From Haloglomus salinum (GTDB taxonomy: Archaea > Halobacteriota > Halobacteria > Halobacteriales > Haloarculaceae): a DNA stretch of 64,000 nucleotides. The stretch lies in the NCBI RefSeq assembly GCF_024298825.1, contig NZ_CP101153.1, positions 1,674,001 through 1,738,000 on the forward strand, read 5' to 3'. The position numbers and the translations under genes are program-made. Every line of letters starts with the position of its first letter. Position 1 is the stretch's first letter. The notes beneath the pieces are model-generated. The model was not told the DNA's origin. It saw only the letters and a list, made by a program, of their open reading frames with translations, and searched no databases. Of the stretch, positions 44,085-53,115 are shown in pieces.

Positions 44085-46370
44085 GTGCCCGAGATCCACG
44101 AACTCGACGCGGCGACGGTGGACCGCATCGCGGCCGGCGAGGTCGTCGAGCGCCCCGCCAGCGCGGTCAAGGAGCTGGTCGAGAACGCCATCGACGCCGA
44201 CGCCACGCGCGTCGAGGTGGCCGTCGAGGCCGGTGGTAGCGACGGCATCCGGGTCTCGGACGACGGCGTCGGGATGACTCGCGAGGCGGTCGAGCGCGCG
44301 GTCCGCGAGCACACGACCTCGAAGATACGGGACGTCTCCGACCTCGAATCCGGCGTCGGGACGCTCGGCTTCCGCGGCGAGGCGCTCCACGCCATCGGCG
44401 CCGTCTCGCGGCTGACCGTGCGCACGCGCCCGCGGAGCGACCGCGAGGACCTCCCGGACGACGCGGCCGAGACGGGGACGGAACTCGTCGTCGAGGGCGG
44501 CGAGGTCACGAGCGTCGAGCGCGTGGGCTGTCCGGAGGGGACGACCGTCGAGGTGGACGACCTGTTCTACAACGTGCCCGCGCGCCGGAAGTACCTCAAG
44601 CGCGACGCCACCGAGTTCGCCCACGTCAACCGCGTCGTGGCGGGCTACGCGCTCGCGAACCCGGGTGTGGCAGTTTCGCTGACCCACGACGGCCGCGAGA
44701 CGTTCGCCACGCCCGGGCAGGGCGACCTGCGCGGCGCGATGCTCGCGGTGTACGGCCGGGAGGTCGCCGAGGGGACCGTCCTCGTCGGCGGTGGCGGCGC
44801 CGAGTCCTCGACCGAGGCGGCGCGGGCGGCCGCCCGTCCCGACGACGCACCGGCCGACGCGGAGCCGGACGGTCCGCTCGACGGGGTCTGTGGGCTGGTC
44901 AGCGACCCCGAGACGACCCGTGCGGGCCGGGAGTACCTCAACGTCTATGTCAACGGCCGCTGGGTCACCGCTCGCGCCGTGCGGGAGGCCATCGTGGAGG
45001 CCTACGGTGGGCAACTCGCGGGCGACCGCTACCCGTTCGCCGCCCTGTTCCTGTCGCTGCCCGCGGGCAAGGTGGACGTGAACGTCCACCCGCGCAAGCG
45101 CGAGGTCCGGTTCGCCGACGAGGACGGGGTGCGCCGGCAGGTCAAACGCGCGGTGCGGTCGGCGCTCCTGAAGGCGGGCCTGGTCCGCTCGTCGGCACCG
45201 CGCGGGCGTTCCCAGCCCGAGCAGACCGAAATCAGTCCGGAGCGAGCCGTGCTGGAGTCCGACTCCCTGGCAGGGACCGGCGACGAACCTCGCCGCGTCG
45301 ATGACGGCCGGTGGGTGGCCGAGGCGACCGACGCGGCGCCCGACCCGGGTGTCGAGGACCCCGGCCCGGACGCGGCCGAGCGGGAGGCCCGGACCGACAC
45401 CGACCCCGGCCGCTGGCGCGTCGCCGAGAGCGACGGCATCGCGCCGACCGCCGCCCCCGACGTGGACGAGTCCGGTGACGGCTCGGCGGGCTCCGGGTCC
45501 GCGCCGCCCGCGGCCGGCGCCGCTCCCGGTGGCCGGACGGGGGCGGCGACCCCCGACACCGACCGGAGCGAGGAGACCGCGGCCGGCGCCCGGACCGCTC
45601 CCGGTTCGGGGGGTGCTTCCGCTGGAACCGGTCCGGCCGAGGACGGCAACGACCCCCACCGGCGCTTCCGCGGTGCGACCGAGCAGCGCACGCTCGGCGG
45701 CGAGGCCGTCGACCGCTCGTTCGCGTTCGACCGACTGCCCGGGATGCGGGTGCTCGGCCAGCTCTCGGAGACGTACCTCGCGGCCGAGACCGACGATGGC
45801 CTCGTGCTCGTCGACCAGCACGCCGCCGACGAGCGTGTCAACTACGAGGCGCTCCGCGAGCAGTTCCTCGACGGGCCCGTCACGACACAGACGCTCGCGG
45901 AGCCGGTCTCCGTGGCCGTCACCAGCGAGGAGGCCGAACTCGTCCGCGAGCGCGGTGCGGCCCTCGAACGCCTGGGCCTGTCGGTCGCGCTGGCCGCCGA
46001 CGAGGGCGAGGGAGGGGACGGCGACGCGAGCCGGGCCGTCCACGTCTCGGCGGTGCCGGCCGTCCTCGCCGACGCGATGGACGCCGACCTCGTCCGGGAC
46101 CTGCTGGCCGACCTCGCGGCCGGGGACCCGGATGCGACCGTGACCGAGCGCGTCGACGCGTTGCTGGGCGATATGGCCTGCTACCCCGCCATCAAGGGCA
46201 ACGAATCGCTCCGCGAGGGGACCGTCGTCTCGCTGCTGGAGGCACTCGACGACTGCGAGAACCCGTACGCGTGCCCGCACGGGCGTCCGACGCTCGTGGA
46301 GTTCGACTTCGGGGAGATCGAGGACCGCTTCGAGCGGGACTACCCCGGGCACTCCCACCGTCGGGCGTAG
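44085..46370 (+). CDS. mutL: DNA mismatch repair protein MutL
   Basis: MutL is the ATP-controlled nuclease partner of MutS. The 761 residues begin with a GHKL ATPase (RIAAGEVVERPASAVKEL, ENAIDADATRVEV, GFRGEALHAI). A long disordered acidic and Gly/Ala-rich linker spans about 365-540. The C-terminal domain carries the endonuclease motif DQHAADERVNYE (about 576-587) and the metal-site companion ACPHGRPTLVEF, so this is a nicking MutL. The GTG at 44085 was chosen because homology starts at once (HELDAATVDRIAAGE); upstream frame is antisense to the lipoprotein gene. Confidence 0.95.
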   Translation: MPEIHELDAATVDRIAAGEVVERPASAVKELVENAIDADATRVEVAVEAGGSDGIRVSDDGVGMTREAVERAVREHTTSKIRDVSDLESGVGTLGFRGEALHAIGAVSRLTVRTRPRSDREDLPDDAAETGTELVVEGGEVTSVERVGCPEGTTVEVDDLFYNVPARRKYLKRDATEFAHVNRVVAGYALANPGVAVSLTHDGRETFATPGQGDLRGAMLAVYGREVAEGTVLVGGGGAESSTEAARAAARPDDAPADAEPDGPLDGVCGLVSDPETTRAGREYLNVYVNGRWVTARAVREAIVEAYGGQLAGDRYPFAALFLSLPAGKVDVNVHPRKREVRFADEDGVRRQVKRAVRSALLKAGLVRSSAPRGRSQPEQTEISPERAVLESDSLAGTGDEPRRVDDGRWVAEATDAAPDPGVEDPGPDAAEREARTDTDPGRWRVAESDGIAPTAAPDVDESGDGSAGSGSAPPAAGAAPGGRTGAATPDTDRSEETAAGARTAPGSGGASAGTGPAEDGNDPHRRFRGATEQRTLGGEAVDRSFAFDRLPGMRVLGQLSETYLAAETDDGLVLVDQHAADERVNYEALREQFLDGPVTTQTLAEPVSVAVTSEEAELVRERGAALERLGLSVALAADEGEGGDGDASRAVHVSAVPAVLADAMDADLVRDLLADLAAGDPDATVTERVDALLGDMACYPAIKGNESLREGTVVSLLEALDDCENPYACPHGRPTLVEFDFGEIEDRFERDYPGHSHRRA

Positions 46371-46651
46371 GGTGACGATGGGGCCCGTGGCTGGGTAGCC
46401 GAGGCTGCAACCGGGGTGGCCTCTTGTGCCTCCGGCGAGTGCGATGACCACCGACTGGCGACTGGAGGGCGGCAGTCGGGAACTGGCGGCTCTCGGCGAG
46501 CCTCAGTGTGTGTACGTTCGTCACCCCGCCGCCGGACGAGCCGGGCTGACCAGCCGGTGACGCGGCTCCGGCGGCGGCGACCCGAGTCGGCCAGTGGCGA
46601 CCCACGCGACCGACCACCCCAACTAAACCACCCGGGCGCCTTCCGCCGGGC

Positions 46652-47605
46652 ATGACCGAACTCGTGACCTTCGGAGAGACCGGGCTCCGGCTCTCCGCGA
46701 CCCCCGGCGAGCGGCTCGAGACGGCCGACCGGCTCCGGGTACGGGCGGCCGGCCCGGAGAGCAACGCGGCGGTGGCCGCCCGCCGGACCGGGGTGGCGGC
46801 GACGTGGTTATCGCGGCTGCCCGACACGCCGCTGGGGCACCGCGTGGCCGACGAACTCCGGGGATACGACCTCGATGTCGTCGTCGAGTGGGTCGACCCG
46901 GGCGCCGAGGCCGACCGCGTGGGACTGACCTTCGAGGAGCGTGCGGGCCCGCCCCGCGGTGATGCGGCGGTCACCGACCACGCGGGCGCGGCGATGGCGG
47001 GTGTCTCGATGGACGACGTGCCGGTCGCGCGCGTCGAGGCCGCGGATATCGCGTACACGACCGGCGCGACGCCGGCGCTCTCCCCGCGCGCCGCGACCGC
47101 GACCGCGCGCTACCTGAAGGCCGCGAGCGACGGGGGCGCGGTCACTGCCCTCGATATCGCCTACCGGCCCGACCGCTGGGACGGGCCGGACGCGGCCCGC
47201 GAGACGCTGACCGAGTTCTTCCCGGCCGTGGACGTGCTCCTGACCAGCGAGGCGGACGCCGAGGCGGTGCTGGACGAGGATGCCCAGCCCGCGGCCGCGG
47301 CGAACGCGCTCGCGGCTGCGCACGGCTTCGATACCGTCGTCGTCCACGGCGCGCGCGGGGCGACCGCGCTCCACGACGGGACCGTCTACGAGGTCGACGC
47401 CGTCAAGGCGGAGACCCGCGACGATGCCGGTGCCGCCGACGCGTTCGCGGGGGCCTTCTGTGCGGAGCTGGCCGCGGCCGACGACGTGGAGGTGGCACTC
47501 CGGACGGGCGTCGTGACGGCCGCGCTCGCCCGAACCATCGAGGGGAGCGTGCCGGCGGTCCGCCGCGACGAAGTCGACCGGCTTCTGGCGACGCTCGACG
47601 ACTGA
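46652..47605 (+). CDS. PfkB-family sugar kinase, 2-keto-3-deoxygluconate kinase-like
   Basis: The protein has 317 residues. The N-terminus VTFGETGLRLSATPGERLETA and ESNAAVAARRTGVAATWLSRLP resembles haloarchaeal KDG kinase, which phosphorylates 2-keto-3-deoxygluconate in the semi-phosphorylative Entner-Doudoroff pathway. The catalytic segment reads DDAGAADAFAGAF, where the family normally has GAGD; the base Asp is kept but the second Gly is Ala, which may alter the anion hole. No other Entner-Doudoroff gene is nearby. The 281 bases before it hold no gene. Confidence 0.85.
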   Translation: MTELVTFGETGLRLSATPGERLETADRLRVRAAGPESNAAVAARRTGVAATWLSRLPDTPLGHRVADELRGYDLDVVVEWVDPGAEADRVGLTFEERAGPPRGDAAVTDHAGAAMAGVSMDDVPVARVEAADIAYTTGATPALSPRAATATARYLKAASDGGAVTALDIAYRPDRWDGPDAARETLTEFFPAVDVLLTSEADAEAVLDEDAQPAAAANALAAAHGFDTVVVHGARGATALHDGTVYEVDAVKAETRDDAGAADAFAGAFCAELAAADDVEVALRTGVVTAALARTIEGSVPAVRRDEVDRLLATLDD

Positions 47606-47840
47606 CCGGCGCCGGGCCGTGGGGCTCGCCCCAGTGACGCATCCGGGGCCACGAGCCGCCGACAGACCGAGCGCATGCGGCGCATTTACTATCTGTTCAG
47701 AAACATTACTGGCGAAGCGAGTACGGCGCCGAGTTGATATGGCACTTCAAGGCACCTCTAATGGCCGTACAGCCGCGTGACATACGTTGCCAAGAATAGC
47801 CAGCAAGCTTATACATCGGACGAAGAAACGACTGGCTGTC

Positions 47841-49154
47841 ATGAACTGGAAAGCACTCGTGGTCGCGGTCTCCCTGGTCGTCTCCGCCGTGGGGGCGCCG
47901 ATGGCTGTTGCCGCGACGACGAGCGTGGCCGACCAGCAGGCGTCCGGCGAGGTGCAGAGCGGTACCTACGTCTCGTTCGAGACGGCCGACAGCGCGGTCG
48001 TGGACTACACGGTCAACGGGAAGACGGTCGTCGACCGGCTGAGCGTCCAGTCCGCGTCGAAGGCGAAATCTCAGTCCAGCGGCGGGCTCGGGGTCAGCGT
48101 CTCCGGCTCGGTCTTCGCCGGGGCGGGCCTCGACATCGCGAGCACGTTCAGCGCCGACGCCAGCACGACGGCGACGGTCCAGTCCGAGAGCGGCGCGGAG
48201 ATCGTCGCTCACGACAACGACCGCGGTATCGTGGTCGTGAAGACGAACGGCGAGAGCCACGTCGCGCGGTTCAACACCACCAGTGACTCCAGTGCGGAGC
48301 AGGTGTCCGAGAAGCGCGCCGTCGTCACGAAGGAGGACGGCACCACCGCGACGGTCATCGTCGCCGGTGACGGTAACGTGACTGTCTCGGACAGCGGCAA
48401 CGTCACGGCCCAGACTGCCGAGGACGCTCGGGTCGTCTACCGCCAGTACGAGGGCGAGCGCAACAACTCCGAGAAAAAGCAGGAGCGGCTGATCGAGAAC
48501 GGTACCGCGGTCGCCGAGGTGTACGTCCAGGCCGCCGGTGACGCCGCGAGCGACGCTGGCGACGACAGCGACAGCACGCCGACGGACACCGCGACGGCGA
48601 CCCCGACGCCGACCGAGGCGCCCAGCGAGGAGGCCGAGGAACGCAGCGCCGACGTGGTCCGGTACAGCGAGGACACGACGGTCGAGGTGACCGAGAACGC
48701 TGCCGGCACGTTCAACGCGACGGTCGAGCGGGCCGAGAGCGAAGGGAAGGTCGTCATCATGAGCGTCTCGGAGGCCGCCTTCGAGAACGCGGAGAACGCC
48801 GAGGTGTACGTCGACGGTGAGGCGGCGGTCGAGGCCTCCTCGTACGCCGAGGTCGAGAACGCCGCGGACGGCGGCGAGACCTCGAAGTACCTCGTCCGCT
48901 CCTCGAGCAGCGCGCAGGCCTCGACGGACGTGGTGGTCGGTATCAACCACTTCTCCGCCCGCGAGGTCTCGATGCAGTCGCAGGACGCGGATGCGGACAC
49001 CAGCGAGGGGTCCACCGCGACCGCGACGGCGACCGACGCGAGCAGCGGCGACGGTGACGACGCGACCGAGAGCGGCGGGCAGCCCGGCTTCGGTGCCGGC
49101 ATCGCCGTGGTCGCGCTCGTCGGTGCGGCCCTGCTCGCCCGCCGGCAGCGGTAG
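47841..49154 (+). CDS. PGF-CTERM surface-anchored secreted protein
   Basis: The protein has 437 residues. A signal peptide (MNWKALVVAVSLVVSAVGA) is followed by an extracellular Ser/Thr/Asp-rich body with several N-glycosylation sequons (NGT, NVT, NAT). A Thr/Pro-rich spacer (TDTATATPTPTEAPS) divides it near residue 250. The C-terminus GQPGFGAGIAVVALVGAALLARRQR is a PGF-CTERM sorting tail, normally processed by an archaeosortase with lipid attachment. The ATG is preceded by the TATA-like AGCTTATACATC about 30 bases upstream, supporting a leaderless start. Confidence 0.85.
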   Translation: MNWKALVVAVSLVVSAVGAPMAVAATTSVADQQASGEVQSGTYVSFETADSAVVDYTVNGKTVVDRLSVQSASKAKSQSSGGLGVSVSGSVFAGAGLDIASTFSADASTTATVQSESGAEIVAHDNDRGIVVVKTNGESHVARFNTTSDSSAEQVSEKRAVVTKEDGTTATVIVAGDGNVTVSDSGNVTAQTAEDARVVYRQYEGERNNSEKKQERLIENGTAVAEVYVQAAGDAASDAGDDSDSTPTDTATATPTPTEAPSEEAEERSADVVRYSEDTTVEVTENAAGTFNATVERAESEGKVVIMSVSEAAFENAENAEVYVDGEAAVEASSYAEVENAADGGETSKYLVRSSSSAQASTDVVVGINHFSAREVSMQSQDADADTSEGSTATATATDASSGDGDDATESGGQPGFGAGIAVVALVGAALLARRQR

Positions 49155-49310
49155 CGAGTAGCGAACGGACGGGCGCTGTGCCCGTATCGGTCTCTCGGCT
49201 CCCGGCTCTCTCCGACGCCCCGTTTCTCCCGTCTTCGCGCCCGGTAGTGGGGACACTGCCGTCGGCGCGGGACTGCCACATTTATCGGTACCCCGTGCCG
49301 AGCGTGGGGC

Positions 49311-49790
49311 ATGGACGTGAAGTCGCGCCACCATCTCCGGGGTGACGAGATCGACGAGATCGTCGACCACATCGCGGACCGCCTCGGCGTCACCGTCGAG
49401 GGCGACGCCTGGGAGGACGTGGAGTTCGTCGACGACGACCGTCGGGTCGTGCTCGTCGACGGGGAGCCGGCGGTCGCCTTCTACGACGGGGAACCGTTCC
49501 TGACCGTGCAGGGTGCCAACCAGTTCCCGCCCGAATCCCGCATCGTCACCGTCGACGCGGGCGCCGTCTCCTTCGTCTCCGACGGCGCGAACGTGATGCG
49601 CCCCGGCATCGTCGAGGCCGACGACGCCATCGACCCCGGCGACCTCGTGGTCATCGCCGAGGAGACCCACGGGAAGGTGCTGGCGGTCGGCCGGGCCGAC
49701 GTGCCCGGCGACGAGATGGTCGGCGAGTCGGGGAAGGTGGTCGACTCGCTCCACCACGTCGGCGACGACCTGTTCGAGTTCTCGGTCTGA
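49311..49790 (+). CDS. PUA-domain RNA-binding protein
   Basis: The protein has 159 residues. An N-terminal domain (SRHHLRGDEIDEIVDHIADRL) precedes a C-terminal PUA domain with VTVDAGAVSFVSDGANVMRPGI, DDAIDPGDLVVIAEE and KVLAVGRADV. This matches the archaeal MCT-1/PUA family, which binds structured RNA and may relate to translation. The start is ATG at 49311, right after the TATA-like CACATTTATCGG. Confidence 0.87.
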   Translation: MDVKSRHHLRGDEIDEIVDHIADRLGVTVEGDAWEDVEFVDDDRRVVLVDGEPAVAFYDGEPFLTVQGANQFPPESRIVTVDAGAVSFVSDGANVMRPGIVEADDAIDPGDLVVIAEETHGKVLAVGRADVPGDEMVGESGKVVDSLHHVGDDLFEFSV

Positions 49791-49905
49791 GTCACTCGCC
49801 GCCCGGCAGTTGCCACGTGCCGAGGAGATAATCTGGTAATTGCTGCACTCTATACAGTACGGGAGAGAAAATCTGGCTCGGGAAGAGATAACGGAGAAAT
49901 GCTGG

Positions 49906-50181
49906 CTATTGGGTCCGTTTCGAGGGGTGGTCGCCGACGAACGCGGCGGGGTCGCGCTGGAGGTCGACGGCGATGCGGCAGGCCTCCAGCGGTAGTTCCG
50001 GCGGCACGTCCCGGTACTGGGTGGAACCGTTCTCCGTGTACTCGACGGTGACACCGTACTCCCGGAGTGCGTCGGCGAGCTGTCCTCTCCCGATGAGTGA
50101 CCCGTCGTCCTCGTACACGACCGCACGGGCCGCGGCGATGCGCTCTGCCTGTGTGGGACCGCGTGCCATCTCCTGGGCCAT
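49906..50181 (-). CDS. Small protein of unknown function
   Basis: The protein has 91 residues: a basic/helical start (RGPTQAERIAAARAVVYEDD), a Gly-Arg-Gly turn, then LADALREYGVTVEYTENGST and PLEACRIAVDLQRDPAAFV. No transmembrane helix or metal motif is seen. The start is ATG at 50181. The stop lies beside an AT-rich stretch. The reading frame has a codon bias typical of real genes here, but the family is not recognised. Confidence 0.6.
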   Translation of the reverse strand: MAQEMARGPTQAERIAAARAVVYEDDGSLIGRGQLADALREYGVTVEYTENGSTQYRDVPPELPLEACRIAVDLQRDPAAFVGDHPSKRTQ

Positions 50182-50336
50182 GTTCGTAGTGTGTGTTTGA
50201 CTCTCACGCCGGCGGTCTTGTTTTCTTCGGCGAGATACAGAATCTGATACGTCTACAGGCCGTCAGCGGGCGATATCGGATGTCGCGGTTCGTGCCGAAA
50301 CGTGTATCTGAGACTCTCTGCTAGCGGGAGGCAACT

Positions 50337-51065
50337 GTGAGCGACGACGCGGCGGACAGACTGCGACTGGCGCTGCTGAACGCCTCGACGAGCGAGCGGG
50401 CGACGAGTCAGAACTTCCGGCGGGAGCTGGACGCCGACCTCGCCGAGTTCCAGGTCAACGACGGCCAGTTCCCGCGGGGCTACGAGTTCGACGGGTTCGT
50501 CGTCACGGGCTCTGCGGTGTCGGTCTACTGGGACTCCGAGGCCGAGTGGGTCGACCCTATCTCGGAGTGGATTCGCGAGGCCGTCGACCGGGGGCTGCCC
50601 GCGCTCGGCATCTGCTTCGGCCACCAGCTGCTCGCCCACGCGCTGGGTGGCGAGGTGGCGGACATGGGCGAGTACGAACTCGGCTACCGCGAGGTGGAGC
50701 GCATCGACGACGGCGACCCGGACCCCCTGTTCGAGGGGCTGGACGACTCCTTTCTCGTGTTCACCACGCATTCGGATACGGTGGCCCAGGTGCCGCCGGG
50801 GGCCGAGGTCATCGCCGAGAACGACTACGGCAACCACGGCTTCCGGCTGGGCCACGTCGTTGGCGTGCAGGCCCACCCCGAGTACGACCAGACGATGGCC
50901 GAGGCGGTGACGCTGACGAAGGACCTGCCCGACGAGCGCATCCAGCGCGTGCTCGACGGTATCACCGACGAGAACTACGCCCGGGCGTGCGAGACGAAGC
51001 GCCTGTTCGACAACTTCACCGACTACGCGCGCTGCGTGCGCGACGAGCGGGTCGCCGCGGACTGA
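50337..51065 (+). CDS. Class I glutamine amidotransferase-like protein
   Basis: The protein has 242 residues. The GATase1 nucleophile elbow is ALGICFGHQLLAHALGG, with the partner His-x-Glu in VGVQAHPEYDQ and the strand FTTHSDTVAQVPPGA. It resembles GMP-synthase-type amidotransferase subunits and a wider class of free-standing peptidase-like homologues, so ammonia transfer to a partner is not assured. The start is GTG at 50337. Confidence 0.88.
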   Translation: MSDDAADRLRLALLNASTSERATSQNFRRELDADLAEFQVNDGQFPRGYEFDGFVVTGSAVSVYWDSEAEWVDPISEWIREAVDRGLPALGICFGHQLLAHALGGEVADMGEYELGYREVERIDDGDPDPLFEGLDDSFLVFTTHSDTVAQVPPGAEVIAENDYGNHGFRLGHVVGVQAHPEYDQTMAEAVTLTKDLPDERIQRVLDGITDENYARACETKRLFDNFTDYARCVRDERVAAD

Positions 51066-51152
51066 GGCCGCTCCCTCGGGCCTCGCCGCCCTGCGGCCCC
51101 CCGTTTCCGGTCGAACCCATGGCTTATCCCGGACGCGTCGCCAGTCCCGCGT

Positions 51153-51806
51153 ATGCCCTCTCGACGCTCGCTGCTCGCCGCCAGCGGCACTGCTGCCGCG
51201 ACCGCGCTCGCCGGCTGTTCGGCGCTCACCGGCCCTGAGGGGTCGGCCGCCAACGTCGCGGAGCACCGTGACCTCCGGCCGGAGGACGGGTCGGTCGTGG
51301 CGCGGACGACCGCCGAGCGAATCGGCTGTCCCCGCGGCGATGTCGAGGTCCGCAACGTGGCCTACGAACTGCCGGACGGCGACCTCCAGACGGTGACCGT
51401 CATCGAGGTCCGCCCCGGCGCGCGCGGGTGCGACGACAGCGACTGGCGTCACGCGGGGACCGACGTGACACAGGCGTGGTCCCAGTCCATCCCCGGGACG
51501 GACACGGTGGTCACCGGGAGCGAGACGAACGTTCGCTACGCGGACACCGACGACCCCGAGGTCTACCTGCAGAACACCGGCAACTCCGAGTCCGGCGAGT
51601 GGCAGGTCCGCCGTGCCAGCGGCGACGGTGACGTCCGCGAGCGCTACGCCTTCCGCTCGACGTACGCCGGCGCTGCGGTCGAGGCCGGGGACGAACTCGC
51701 TGCGGTCACCGTCGAGGTCCCGTTCTCGACCGGCGGGCTGCTGGGTGGCGACTCCGAGACGGTGACGCTGTCGGAGACGCTGGTGTACGGGGAGCGCGAG
51801 GAGTGA
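51153..51806 (+). CDS. Tat-exported lipoprotein of unknown function
   Basis: The protein has 217 residues. The N-terminus PSRRSLLAASGTAAATALAGC carries a Tat twin-Arg and a lipobox Cys. The extracellular part is beta-rich with two cysteines (IGCPRGDVEV, RGCDDSDW) that may form a disulfide. The start is ATG at 51153. No known domain is recognised. The hairpin array begins 35 bases after its stop. Confidence 0.78.
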   Translation: MPSRRSLLAASGTAAATALAGCSALTGPEGSAANVAEHRDLRPEDGSVVARTTAERIGCPRGDVEVRNVAYELPDGDLQTVTVIEVRPGARGCDDSDWRHAGTDVTQAWSQSIPGTDTVVTGSETNVRYADTDDPEVYLQNTGNSESGEWQVRRASGDGDVRERYAFRSTYAGAAVEAGDELAAVTVEVPFSTGGLLGGDSETVTLSETLVYGEREE

Positions 51807-51841
51807 GCAGCAGCACTGTTCTTGCATACCGCGCGAGCAGG

Positions 51842-52051
51842 GCGGGACTCCGTCCCGCTTGCAATCGGACGTCGTCCGATGACGAAGCGAGTGCGGTTTC
51901 ACCGACCGGCGACCCCGAAGGGGCCGGAGGCCGGCCTGTTTTCTGAACAGGTTTCGGCGTCATCAGAACGCGAAGCGCTCTGATTGCCCGTGGAACCGCT
52001 TCGCGATTCCACGACGCCGAGTGGTTCGCACAGCGCGCCCGAAGGGCGCGC
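51842..52051. repeat. Array of about nine hairpins, most with three-base loops
   Basis: Consecutive inverted repeats are: GCGGGAC-TCC-GTCCCGC (51842-51858); ATCGGAC-GTC-GTCCGAT (51864-51880); CGGT-TTC-ACCG (51894-51904); CCCC-GAA-GGGG (51913-51923); GGCCGG-AGG-CCGGCC (51922-51936); CCTGTT-TTCTG-AACAGG (51935-51951); two nested hairpins (51962-51984 and 51989-52013) enclosed by TCGGCGTC/GACGCCGA (51954-51961, 52013-52020); and GCGCGCCC-GAA-GGGCGCGC (52033-52051). No gene lies here. The nested set could form a three-way junction. Confidence 0.8.
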
Positions 52052-52060
52052 GAGCAAACC

Positions 52061-52096
52061 CGAGGCGTGAAAAAGCTCCGAGGCGTGAAAAAGCTC
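52061..52096. repeat. Tandem 18-bp direct repeat before lplA
   Basis: CGAGGCGTGAAAAAGCTC occurs twice with no spacer (52061-52078 and 52079-52096). It lies 40 bases upstream of the lipoate ligase ATG, where a regulator or slippage-prone promoter element could act. Confidence 0.75.
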
Positions 52097-52135
52097 GTCG
52101 CAACCGCTATCCCCGCGCCGCCGCTACGCGGGGCC

Positions 52136-53020
52136 ATGAGCATCACGGACGCCGACTGGCGACTCATCCGCGAGGAGGTCGTCGGCGGGGCGAGCGCGAT
52201 GGCCCACGACGAAATCGCCGCACGGACCGCGGCCGAGGAGGGTATCGGGACGGTCCGGCTCTACCAGTGGCTCCCGTCCTGTCTCTCGCTGGGCTACCAG
52301 CAGGACTCCGACACCGTGGACTGGGAGTTCTGCGCGTCGAACGGTATCGACGTGGTCCGGCGGCCGACGGGCGGCGGCGGCATCTACCACGACACCCACG
52401 GCGACATCGCCTACTCCATCATCGCGCCGGCGGACGTGGTGCCGGGGAACCTGGAGGCAACGTACGAGCTGTTCTGCGAGCCGCTGTTCGCCGCGTTCGA
52501 GGAGCTGGGCGTGCCAGCGACGTTCGCCGAGGAACCCGCCGAATCGCTGTACGAGCCGTCCTGTTACCTCCGGGGCATCGACCCCGCACACGATATCGTG
52601 GTGGACGGCAAGAAACTCGCGGGCAACGCCCAGTACCGTACCCGTGACGCGGTGGTCCAGCACGGCTCCATCAGTTTCGAGGTGGGCGCCGAGCGCCATC
52701 TCTCCTGTTTCACGGACCCGCCGGTCGGCGCCGAGACGTTCCGCGAGCGCGTGGCCGGACTGAACGAGAGCGCGAACACGGAGCGGGACACGCCGGTCGA
52801 CTCCCAGCACGTCGGGATGATGGACAGCCTCAATCTCGAGCGTGACCGCGCGGTCCGGACCATCGAGGACAGCCTCGCGGCGTGGTGTGGCATCGAGCGC
52901 GACGAGTTCGTCGACGACGAGTGGACCGACACCGAGCGCGAGGCCGCCCGCGACCTCGCCGACGCGAAGTACCGCAGCGAGGCCTGGACCCGGGACCGCG
53001 AGGACCCGACGGACGATTGA
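52136..53020 (+). CDS. lplA: Lipoate-protein ligase A-type protein
   Basis: The protein has 294 residues. The biotin/lipoate ligase fold is shown by WLPSCLSLGYQQ, the lipoyl-binding RRPTGGGGIYH, YSIIAP, the catalytic lysine in VVDGKKLAGNAQYRT and the strand VVQHGSISFE. It transfers lipoate or octanoate to lipoyl domains, such as those of 2-oxoacid dehydrogenases or glycine cleavage H protein; none is in the window. The ATG at 52136 was chosen because the upstream extension is encoded by the tandem 18-bp repeat. Confidence 0.88.
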   Translation: MSITDADWRLIREEVVGGASAMAHDEIAARTAAEEGIGTVRLYQWLPSCLSLGYQQDSDTVDWEFCASNGIDVVRRPTGGGGIYHDTHGDIAYSIIAPADVVPGNLEATYELFCEPLFAAFEELGVPATFAEEPAESLYEPSCYLRGIDPAHDIVVDGKKLAGNAQYRTRDAVVQHGSISFEVGAERHLSCFTDPPVGAETFRERVAGLNESANTERDTPVDSQHVGMMDSLNLERDRAVRTIEDSLAAWCGIERDEFVDDEWTDTEREAARDLADAKYRSEAWTRDREDPTDD

Positions 53021-53115
53021 GCCGCGCGGCGAGCCGGTCGGGGTCCCCGGTCCCCGCCCGGCAACGTTCGCGTACGCCCGACGCTTTATCAGGTGGGCAG
53101 AGGTAGGGGGTGGTC

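Noticed and set aside
46371..46651. Possible small gene between mutL and the sugar kinase
   Set aside because: The available frames are short and basic, without a start context or domain; I see nothing supportable there.
47706..50207. 833-codon open frame on the minus strand
   Set aside because: It runs antisense to the PGF-CTERM and PUA genes, has no domain, and its low-complexity Arg/Val/Gly content is what high-GC third positions produce on the opposite strand.
52061..52096. Tandem repeat considered as a CRISPR remnant
   Set aside because: The copies abut with no spacer, there are only two, and no cas gene is in the window.
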